Positions 14,148 to 20,630 of a stretch of DNA of 20,630 bases are shown here, in pieces (within the stretch, counting starts at the first letter, position 1; each line of letters starts with the position of its first letter). Made by a program: the position numbers and the translations under genes. The notes under the pieces are model-generated. The model saw only the letters and a list, made by a program, of their open reading frames with translations, was not told the origin of the DNA and ran no database searches. Source of the DNA: Pseudomonadota bacterium (GTDB taxonomy: Bacteria > Myxococcota > Myxococcia > Myxococcales > Myxococcaceae). Location: positions 1-20,630 of the forward strand of contig JAFAFL010000098.1 in the NCBI GenBank assembly GCA_023423535.1, in the 5' to 3' direction.

Positions 14148-17132
14148 CTACTCGAAGAGGCCGAGCAGGTCCTCGCGGGTGATCGCCTGACCCGCTGCCG
14201 CCGTCGCGTCGCCGAGCGCGGCTTCGAAGAGGGCCCGCTTCTTCTCCTGCAGCCCGAGGATGCGCTCCTCCACCGTCCCCTGCGACACCATCCGGTACAC
14301 GCTCACGCTGCGCGCCTGACCGATGCGGTGCGCGCGATCAGCGGCCTGCGCCTCCGCCGCGGGGTTCCACCAGGGATCGACGAGGAACACCTGATCCGCC
14401 GCGGTGAGGTTGAGGCCCGCGCCGCCCGCCTTCAGCGAGAGGAGCATCACCGGCGGGCCGTCCTCGGCCTGGAACTTCTGCGTCACCGCGCCGCGATCCG
14501 GCGTGGAGCCGTCGAGCCGCGTGAAGTCCAGACCGGATGCGCGCAGCTCCGGCTCGATGAGATCGAGCAGCGAGGTCCACTGCGAGAACACCAGCGCCTT
14601 GTGCCCGTTCGCCACCGCGTTGCCGAGCGTCTCCACGAGCATCTGCACCTTGGTGGAGCTCTTCGCCTGCTGACCGGGGACGAGCGCCGTGTGGCAGGCC
14701 GCCTGACGCAAGCGCAGGAGCGCCTCGAGGGCCTTGAGCACGTTGCCGCCCTCGCCGAGGAGGTTCACCACCTCCGCGCGCGTGGCCGCGTACACCGAGT
14801 CGTAGACGGCGCGCTCGCGCTCATCGAGCGAGACGTAGAGGACGCTGTCGGTGCGCGGCGGCAGCTCCTGCGCCACGTCGCGCTTGAGGCGGCGGAGCAC
14901 GAAGGGACGGATGCGGCGGCGCAGGCGCTCGGCGCTGTCCGCGCGGCCCTCGCTGATGGGGCGGGCGTAGCGCTCGTCGAAGTCGCGCCGGCCACCGAGC
15001 AGGCCCGGATTCGCCCAGTGCATCACGCTCCAGAGCTCCTCGAGCCGGTTCTCCAGCGGCGTGCCGGAGAGCGCGAGCCGGAACCGCGCCTTCAACCCAT
15101 ACGCCGCGCGCGCAACCTGGCTGTCCGGGTTCTTGATCGCCTGCGCCTCGTCGAGGACCACCGTCTCCCACTGCTTCTGGCCCAACTGCGCGGCGTCGAT
15201 CCGCAGCAGCGCGTAGGTCGTCAGCGTGAGGTCCGCCGAGTCGTCCAGCGCGCGGCCGGGGCCGTGGTAGGTGCTGACCTTCAGGCCCGGACGGAAGCGC
15301 TTCACCTCCGCCTCCCAGTTCGGCAACACGCTGGTGGGGCACACGACGAGCGTCCCCTTCCCCAGCACGCACAGCGTCTGAAGCGTCTTGCCGAGGCCCA
15401 TGTCGTCCGCGAGCACGCCGCCCATGCCGGTCTTCTGGAGGAACGAGAGCCAGGCCACGCCCTGCAGCTGGTAGGGGCGCAGCGTGGCGGAGACGTCCGC
15501 GGGGAGCTGGGCCTCGGGCAGTTGATCGAAGCCCTGCACCAGCGGCGCGAGGCGCTCGAGGCCCGGCGGGGGCGGCTGCTCCAGTGACTCGCAGAGCGCG
15601 CCCAGTTCCGGCAGGGCGTAGGGCGCGACCTTTCCTTCCGCGGGATCTCGCGCGGCGAGCAGGTCCGCCACGCGCTGACCGTGCTGGTCGAGCCACGCGC
15701 GCGGCAGCGGCGCCCAGCCTCCCCCTTCGATGGGGACGAGCCCGAGCCCTTCACGCCAGGCGGCGATGACCGCGTTCGCGTCCACGGTGCGCTCGCCGCC
15801 GCGGCCGCCGTTTTCGGGAGAGCCTTCGAGACCTTCGAGGCGGAAGGAGAGATCGAAGCGCACGTCGCCAGCGTTCTCGGAGCTCGCGTGCACGTTCAGG
15901 TTCGGCACGAGCTTCACCCGCGCGCCGAGGCCCACCGCCGCATCGCCGGTGAGACCGCCCTGCCACTTCCGAAGCTTGTCGGCGAAGCGCACCTTCTCCG
16001 GTCCTGAGACCGTCATGCGCCGGCCGGGCACGAGGCCCAGCTCGTCGCGCAGCTGGTGGATGAGCTTCGTCTCGGAGGCCTCGTCGCGCACCGGGACCGC
16101 GCCGCGCAGGTACACCATCTTCCCGTTGTCGATCCGGACGCTCGGCGGCGAGCCGTACACGAGCGTGGGCAGCACCGAGAGCCCCGCCTCGACCTGGTTG
16201 AGCTCGATGAGAACGCGCGGGCGCAGGTCGCGATCGACGCGCGGCAGGCGCTTCGACCTCATCTCCACCGGGAAGCGGCGCGCGAGGTCCGGCATCACGC
16301 GTGAGGCGACCTCGCTGAGGTGCTCGGAGGGGAAGGTCTTCACCACCGGCAGGTTCTGCAGCCAGGTGCCGGTCGTCTGCGTCTCGCCGAGCCGGTTCAG
16401 CGTGTCGCCGCAGAGGGCAACGCCGGCGCTCACGACCTCCTGCACGCGCGGGTCGCGCAGCAGCGTGATGACGAGCTCGCCGCCGCGATCCTCCACCCGC
16501 GCGCGCGGCACGATGACCTCTTCGCTGATCGCGACCTCGCGGCCATCGAGGAGCACGTTCTTCGCCGGCACGAGGATCTGCAGCAGCGCGTCGAGTCGCT
16601 CCGGCGGAAGCGCACCTCGGACGGGACGCTCCAGCAGCCGGTCCGCCTGCAGATCGCACTGCTCGACCTGGAGCGTCGCGGCCTTCGCCGCACTGGCCAC
16701 CAGCGACGCGAGGCTGCCCTCCAGCGGCGTCTGCGTTCCGCCCGCGTGCGCGAGCACCCTCTGGAGTGCGAGCCCGCCTCCCTGCACGCGCGAAAACCGG
16801 TACACCACGCGCGACCACTTGCTCTCCGCGGTGGCCAGCGGCGCGTCGCGGGTCTCGGCCTTGGACAGCGCGATGGCGGCGGCGCAGACGTGCTCGCAGG
16901 GATCGACGCGGCCGGGGCAGTCGCAGCTCCAGTCGGGATCGGTCGTGTAGAGCGTCACGCTCAGGGGCACCGGCCGGCCGGGCGAACGGACGCGCAGCTC
17001 GACCTCGCCAGGCTTCCGCGCCTCGAGCACCACCGCGCCCTGCCGCGCGAGGTTCACCCCCTGCGTCCAGATCCCCGGGCGGGCGGCTTCGCGGACGGCT
17101 TCGAGGAGCTCGGTGACGTTCTCTGCGGACAT
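14148..17132 (-). CDS. SWIM-domain SNF2-family ATPase (helicase-like)
   Basis: The product is 994 residues from the ATG at 17132; a TTG at 17147 would add five. An N-terminal SWIM zinc finger, C70-x-C72-x6-C79-x-H81, is intact and may bind DNA or protein. About residues 100-540 are a long, poorly conserved region. The ATPase core follows: LRPYQLQGVAWLSFLQ, Walker A DDMGLGKT (Lys582), VVCPTSVLPNW, DEAQ box at 661-664 (DEAQAIKN), LSGTPLENRLEELWSVMHW, then lobe 2 with ALVFSQWTSLLDLI, LLSLKAGGAGLNLT and the arginine-finger motif AADRAHRIGQ near 930. These are the SF2/SNF2 motifs in order. Bacterial relatives with SWIM fingers translocate on DNA or remodel DNA-protein complexes; the precise job is not known. 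It follows the glycosyltransferase gene by 51 bases; a shared transcript is possible. Confidence 0.94.
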   Translation of the reverse strand: MSAENVTELLEAVREAARPGIWTQGVNLARQGAVVLEARKPGEVELRVRSPGRPVPLSVTLYTTDPDWSCDCPGRVDPCEHVCAAAIALSKAETRDAPLATAESKWSRVVYRFSRVQGGGLALQRVLAHAGGTQTPLEGSLASLVASAAKAATLQVEQCDLQADRLLERPVRGALPPERLDALLQILVPAKNVLLDGREVAISEEVIVPRARVEDRGGELVITLLRDPRVQEVVSAGVALCGDTLNRLGETQTTGTWLQNLPVVKTFPSEHLSEVASRVMPDLARRFPVEMRSKRLPRVDRDLRPRVLIELNQVEAGLSVLPTLVYGSPPSVRIDNGKMVYLRGAVPVRDEASETKLIHQLRDELGLVPGRRMTVSGPEKVRFADKLRKWQGGLTGDAAVGLGARVKLVPNLNVHASSENAGDVRFDLSFRLEGLEGSPENGGRGGERTVDANAVIAAWREGLGLVPIEGGGWAPLPRAWLDQHGQRVADLLAARDPAEGKVAPYALPELGALCESLEQPPPPGLERLAPLVQGFDQLPEAQLPADVSATLRPYQLQGVAWLSFLQKTGMGGVLADDMGLGKTLQTLCVLGKGTLVVCPTSVLPNWEAEVKRFRPGLKVSTYHGPGRALDDSADLTLTTYALLRIDAAQLGQKQWETVVLDEAQAIKNPDSQVARAAYGLKARFRLALSGTPLENRLEELWSVMHWANPGLLGGRRDFDERYARPISEGRADSAERLRRRIRPFVLRRLKRDVAQELPPRTDSVLYVSLDERERAVYDSVYAATRAEVVNLLGEGGNVLKALEALLRLRQAACHTALVPGQQAKSSTKVQMLVETLGNAVANGHKALVFSQWTSLLDLIEPELRASGLDFTRLDGSTPDRGAVTQKFQAEDGPPVMLLSLKAGGAGLNLTAADQVFLVDPWWNPAAEAQAADRAHRIGQARSVSVYRMVSQGTVEERILGLQEKKRALFEAALGDATAAAGQAITREDLLGLFE

Positions 17133-17183
17133 GGCGGACCCGTACAAGCGGCCGCACGCGCGCGCAACTTCGGAGGCGTTCGG

Positions 17184-18287
17184 CTACAGCGCCTTCGCGT
17201 AGACTTGGAGGGTCTTCTTCGCCGCGTCCGCCCAGGTGAACTTCGCCGCCTGGGCGCGCCCTGCCTCCGACAGCTTCTGCCGCTCTGCGTCCGAAGCGAG
17301 CAGTCCGGCCAGCGTCTCCGCGAGCCCTCGGGCGTCGTCCGGATCCACGTACCGCGCGGCGTCTCCGCAGACCTCTCGCAAGCTGCCGCGGTCGCTCACC
17401 ACACAGGGCACGCCGAGCCGCATCGCCTCGAGCGGCGGGAGCCCGAAGCCCTCGTAACGAGAGGGGAAGGCGAACACCGAGGCCCGGCGCATCACCTCAT
17501 AGAAGAGCGGCGCGGCTAGGTATCCGAGCGGCCGGACGTCGAGGCCCTCCGCGCGAAGCTCACCGATGCGGCGCTCCACCGGACCTGCGCCGAACCAGGA
17601 CTGACCGGCGAGCACCAGCGTGCAGGGCCTGCCCTCCCTGCGCAGCCGCGCGACGGCTTCGATCACCAGCGCCGCGTTCTTCCGCACGTCGAGCGAGCCG
17701 GCGTAGAGGACGTAGCGCTCCGGCAGCGCCAGCGCGTCGAGGTACTGCAGGCCCACCTCGTCCGGCGGCGGCACGCGATCGACGTGATCGACACCGTTGT
17801 GCACGACCTCCACCTTGTCCGCATCGAGGTCGTAGCGGCCGAGGAGATCCTCGCGGGTGCGCGCGCTGACGCAGATGATCCTGTCGGCGAGCGCCGCGCT
17901 GCGCCCGAGCCAGAGCCGGAACTGCCAGCGGAACGCGGCGGAGACGGTCTCCGGCATCAGCTCCGGGATGAGGTCGTGCACGGTGAGCACGTAGGCCTTG
18001 CCCGGCGCGCGCGTGAGCGGGAGGTTGAAGTTGCCCGCCGCGTGGAAGAGCGGCGCCTCCGAGTGACGCAGCGCTTCGGGGAGTCCACCGAGCGTCCACG
18101 CCGTGCGCCCCACCGCGCCGCGCGGGTATTCACCGCTGACGCTGGCCCCGAGCCTCACCACATGGGTCCCCGACGACTCCAGCGCGCGCGCGAGCGAACG
18201 AACGTAGAGACCGATCCCGGTGGTGGGCTCGTCCCAGAGCGTGGCGTCGAGCGCGATGCGGTCGGGCGGTGGTCTCGAGGCCGGCAT
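17184..18287 (-). CDS. GT4-type glycosyltransferase
   Basis: The product is 367 residues. It has the GT-B fold pattern of family GT4: IALDATLWDEPTTGIGLYVR with a Gly-rich donor-side loop at 22-27, LTVHDLIPEL in the N-domain, CVSARTREDL and VVHNGVD in the middle, LYAGSLDVRKN at 204-214 at the start of the C-domain, and the EX7E motif Glu279...Glu287 in RYEGFGLPPLEAM that binds the nucleotide sugar. RGSLREVCGDAARYVDPDD follows as usual. It probably transfers a sugar, mannose- or glucose-type by family trend, to a lipid-linked or surface polysaccharide. No membrane segment is present, so it is a cytoplasmic or membrane-peripheral enzyme. The donor and acceptor cannot be read from the sequence. 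It is divergent from the kinase gene across a 104-base gap. Confidence 0.92.
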   Translation of the reverse strand: MPASRPPPDRIALDATLWDEPTTGIGLYVRSLARALESSGTHVVRLGASVSGEYPRGAVGRTAWTLGGLPEALRHSEAPLFHAAGNFNLPLTRAPGKAYVLTVHDLIPELMPETVSAAFRWQFRLWLGRSAALADRIICVSARTREDLLGRYDLDADKVEVVHNGVDHVDRVPPPDEVGLQYLDALALPERYVLYAGSLDVRKNAALVIEAVARLRREGRPCTLVLAGQSWFGAGPVERRIGELRAEGLDVRPLGYLAAPLFYEVMRRASVFAFPSRYEGFGLPPLEAMRLGVPCVVSDRGSLREVCGDAARYVDPDDARGLAETLAGLLASDAERQKLSEAGRAQAAKFTWADAAKKTLQVYAKAL

Positions 18288-18391
18288 GCGCGGCGGCCTG
18301 TAACACAGGCGTCCGGGCAGCCGAAGGGCTCTCAGGTGCGAAGAGCGTTCACCTTTCGTCCTGCGACAGCGAAGATGCGCGGCGAGTACGA
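18288..18391. promoter_or_regulatory. Divergent intergenic region with a short palindrome
   Basis: This gap separates the minus-strand glycosyltransferase from the plus-strand kinase and must hold promoters for both. CCTGT-AAC-ACAGG (18297-18309) is a five-base inverted repeat that could be an operator or chance. I see no convincing -35/-10 pair. Confidence 0.3.
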
Positions 18392-20035
18392 ATGAACGTT
18401 CCGCGCCTCAGGCCGGACGCGTTGGCGGAGACGCAGGTCCCGCCCTCGCAGCCCGGCGTCATGCCCAACGCACCTGCACCCGCCCCCTCCGCGGGCGCTG
18501 GCGCTGAGCCTGCGCGTTCATCGAACGAGTCTTCGCTGCCGATGTTGTCGGCGGGCGAGGTGCTGGGCAGCTACCAGATCGAGCACCTCATCGGCCGCGG
18601 CGGGATGGGCGAGGTGTACGCGGCGCGTCACGTGCGGCTCGGACGTCGCGCGGCGCTGAAGGTGCTGCGGGCGATGTACTCGTCTCGCGAGGAGGTCGTG
18701 GCGCGCTTCTTCCAAGAGGCGCGTGCGGTCAACTCGGTGAACCACGAGCACATCGTGGAGGTGTACGACTTCGTCGAGGAGCGCGCGCTGGACAGGCCGC
18801 CGCGGGTGTACCTCGTGATGGAGCTGCTCGCGGGTCAGTCGCTGGGCGCGGCGCACGAGGCGGCGCCGCTCGGCTGCGCGCGCATCGCGGACGTGATGGC
18901 GCAGGTGGCGGATGCGCTCGAGGCCGCGCACCGGGTGGGCGTGGTGCACCGCGATCTCAAGCCGGACAACATCTTCCTCACCGAGCGCAGCGGCCGCGCG
19001 GACTTCGTGAAGGTGCTCGACTTCGGCGTGGCGAAGCTCGAGCAGCACCCCAGCGCGACGACGCCGGACACGGTCGAGGGGATGATCATCGGTACGCCGG
19101 CGTACATGTCGCCCGAGCAGGCCTCCGGCACCGGCACCGATGCGCGCGGCGACATCTACGCGCTGGGGACGATCCTCTACGAGCTGCTCTCCGGGAAGCT
19201 GCCCTTCGACGCGCAGAACTTCGTGCAGCTCGCGATGCAGGTGGTGTCGCTGCCCGCGCCTGAACTGCCGGAGCACGCGATCTCCGGCGAGCGCATCCCG
19301 CCGGGCCTGCGGGCGCTGACGAAGGCGTGCCTGAACAAGGATCCCGCAGCGCGTCCCCCGTCGATGGCGGCGGTGGCGGAGGCCCTGCGCGATCCGCGGA
19401 CGCTCTCGCTGGAACCCGGGCTTCACGCGACGGTCGTGCCCGGTGCGGCAGGTGATTCGGGACTCTCCGAGGCAGAGCTTCGCGCGGCGGGTGTGGCTGG
19501 GGCGAGCGGCTCTCGGAAGGCCTTGATCGCGGGCGTCGGGCTCGCGGTCGTGGCGGTGGGGCTTTTCGCGGCGTTCGAGCTGCGGGACGGTGCGCGCAAG
19601 GTGCCTGCCGCGGCGGCGCCCGCGCCGGTGACGGTGCCGCAGATCGTATTGACCGAGCCTGAGACTGAGACGCGAGCGCCGTCTCCGTCGCAGGGAACGG
19701 CCGCCGCCGCGCCGCTCAGGCTCGAGGTGCTCTCCACGCCGCCCGGCGCGCGGCTGGTGGACGAGCAGACCGGAGCGCTGGTGGGCGTGACGCCGCTGTC
19801 GGTGGAGCTCGAGCGGGGAGAGGGTTCCACGCCGATGCGGCTCGAGCTGCCGGGCCACAAGCCGCGCACGCTGGAGGTCGCGCGAGATCGGGACGCGAAG
19901 CTGGAGGTGACGCTCGAAGCACTGGCGCCCTCGAAGCGGAAGGGAGATCCTCCGGGGCAGCCGTCGCCGCAGCGGGACCGGCGCAAGGAGCTGAACCGGG
20001 ATGCGATCCTCGATCCGTACGCGAACTCGCCGTAG
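18392..20035 (+). CDS. Transmembrane Ser/Thr protein kinase with PEGA domain
   Basis: The product is 547 residues from ATG 18392; an in-frame ATG at 18461 is an alternative 23 residues downstream, still ahead of the kinase domain. A low-complexity Pro/Ala lead comes first. The Hanks-type kinase domain has the Gly-rich loop IGRGGMGEVY at 67-76, the ATP-binding Lys90 (ALKVL), catalytic HRDLKPDN at 186-193, metal-binding DFG at 210-212 and SPE at 240-242. All catalytic residues are intact, so it should be active. A membrane helix at about 376-396 (ALIAGVGLAVVAVGLFAAF) is followed by a Pro/Ala linker and a PEGA-type beta domain, about 444-515 (LEVLSTPPGARLVDEQTG), that would face the periplasm and bind surface or envelope partners. 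The gene overlaps the next by 35 bases. Ligand and substrates are unknown. Confidence 0.93.
   Translation: MNVPRLRPDALAETQVPPSQPGVMPNAPAPAPSAGAGAEPARSSNESSLPMLSAGEVLGSYQIEHLIGRGGMGEVYAARHVRLGRRAALKVLRAMYSSREEVVARFFQEARAVNSVNHEHIVEVYDFVEERALDRPPRVYLVMELLAGQSLGAAHEAAPLGCARIADVMAQVADALEAAHRVGVVHRDLKPDNIFLTERSGRADFVKVLDFGVAKLEQHPSATTPDTVEGMIIGTPAYMSPEQASGTGTDARGDIYALGTILYELLSGKLPFDAQNFVQLAMQVVSLPAPELPEHAISGERIPPGLRALTKACLNKDPAARPPSMAAVAEALRDPRTLSLEPGLHATVVPGAAGDSGLSEAELRAAGVAGASGSRKALIAGVGLAVVAVGLFAAFELRDGARKVPAAAAPAPVTVPQIVLTEPETETRAPSPSQGTAAAAPLRLEVLSTPPGARLVDEQTGALVGVTPLSVELERGEGSTPMRLELPGHKPRTLEVARDRDAKLEVTLEALAPSKRKGDPPGQPSPQRDRRKELNRDAILDPYANSP
19985..20000 (+). promoter_or_regulatory. Ribosome binding site inside the kinase gene
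   Basis: AAGGAG (19985-19990) lies ten bases before the ATG at 20001, within the kinase coding sequence. It fixes the start of the downstream gene and supports translational coupling. Confidence 0.5.
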
Positions 20036-20630
20036 CGCGCGCGCCCTCGGGGTGACGCTGGCGCTGGGCCTGTGCAGCGGACCGGTGATGGCACAGACCG
20101 CGAGCCCGACCACACCCGCAGCCGAGCAGTCCGCGCGTGAGGCCTTCCGGCGCGCCCGTGAGGCCTACGATCTGCAGCGCTTTTCGGAGGCGCTGGCGCT
20201 CTTCGAAGAGGCCTACCGGCTCGACCCGCGGCCGCAGACGCTCTTCTCGATCGCGCAGTGCCACCGGCACCTCGGCAACTGGGACCGCGCCGCCTTCACC
20301 TACCGGCGCTTCCTCGATGTGGGTGCACCGGATCCGAAGACGGAGAGCCTCGCGCGCGACCTCCTCGCGGAGATGGAGCGAAGGCAGGCCGGCGGTGCGC
20401 CCTCCGACGTGCCGAGGCAGACGGAGCCCGCTCCATCCGGCGTGGCGGCTCAACCCTTCGAGCCCACGCCGATGCCCGCTCCCATCGCGGAGGCGCCGTT
20501 GCTCGAGGCCCCTGCAGCTCCGCTTCACGCGGACGGCATCACGAGGAAGTGGTGGTTCTGGGCGGGCGCCGGCACCGTCGCGGCGGCGATCACCGGCGGG
20601 ATCATCTTCGCGGCCACGCGTCCCGAAGAG
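20001..20630 (+). CDS. Secreted TPR/transmembrane protein (partial, 3' end outside window)
   Basis: The frame is open for 210 codons from ATG 20001 to the window edge. It starts with an Arg-rich n-region and a hydrophobic core ALGVTLALGLC, and a likely signal peptidase site after PVMA, giving a periplasmic mature chain. Two TPR-like helical pairs follow (residues about 45-110: EAYDLQRFSEALALFEEAYR, then IAQCHRHLGNWDRAAFTYRR). A Pro-rich stretch comes next, then a Trp-marked membrane helix near 185-205 (KWWFWAGAGTVAAAITGGII). Since the chain enters the periplasm first, the helix may return it into or anchor it at the membrane. It overlaps the kinase gene, and such kinase/TPR pairs are common in myxobacteria, so I infer it works with the kinase, possibly as a partner of the PEGA domain. 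The remainder is out of view. Confidence 0.82.
   Translation, partial: MRSSIRTRTRRSARALGVTLALGLCSGPVMAQTASPTTPAAEQSAREAFRRAREAYDLQRFSEALALFEEAYRLDPRPQTLFSIAQCHRHLGNWDRAAFTYRRFLDVGAPDPKTESLARDLLAEMERRQAGGAPSDVPRQTEPAPSGVAAQPFEPTPMPAPIAEAPLLEAPAAPLHADGITRKWWFWAGAGTVAAAITGGIIFAATRPEE

Overview
The window is about 70% G+C, with G or C at nearly every third codon position. It carries a PEGA-tailed Ser/Thr kinase coupled to a TPR/membrane protein, a SWIM-SNF2 ATPase, Pro/Ala-rich TPR proteins and cysteine-rich lipoproteins. Together these point to a chromosomal segment of a myxobacterium (Myxococcota, most like the Cystobacterineae). This is an inference from gene content, not a database match. I see no insertion sequences, integrases, phage genes or CRISPR arrays.

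Layout. 1-582 (-): 5' part of a cytoplasmic TPR protein that runs off the left edge. 583-750: two back-to-back promoters. 751-823 (+): tRNA-Ala(CGC), followed by a strong hairpin terminator and a short stretch repeating pieces of the tRNA. 941-6198 (+): a tightly packed three-gene operon of a DUF2760 protein, an Hsp70-like ATPase, and a second Hsp70-like ATPase with a C-terminal extension of about 330 residues. 6380-7165 (-): stand-alone type II thioesterase. 7343-7753 (-): small four-cysteine zinc-ribbon protein. 10301 to 7889 (-): lipoprotein 5'-nucleotidase/UshA-like phosphoesterase, then a cysteine-rich lipoprotein. 10479-11762 (+): UbiA-type membrane prenyltransferase with a decayed HAD-like N-terminus. 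11821-12600 (+): membrane-anchored lytic transglycosylase, whose 3' end overlaps a convergent 64-residue basic protein (12551-12745, -). 12826-13674 (+): short-chain dehydrogenase, convergent with a small membrane-anchored protein (13678-14118, -). 18287 to 14148 (-): GT4 glycosyltransferase then SWIM-SNF2 helicase-like ATPase. 18392 to the right edge (+): PEGA-domain Ser/Thr kinase overlapping a secreted TPR/transmembrane protein cut by the window end.

How the genes work together. The clearest functional unit is the DUF2760-Hsp70-Hsp70 operon. It has an ATGA overlap at the first junction and 15 bases at the second, and no J-protein or GrpE gene nearby, so it may be a self-contained chaperone-like ATPase module of unknown job. 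The kinase and downstream TPR protein are translationally coupled and probably act together at the inner membrane. The nucleotidase and Cys-rich lipoprotein look like an envelope-facing pair. Several envelope functions (prenyltransferase, lytic transglycosylase, glycosyltransferase) lie in the same region but not in one operon. At least three genes lack a Shine-Dalgarno sequence and instead have a -10-like TAnnnT hexamer 6-7 bases before the start codon, which suggests leaderless mRNAs.
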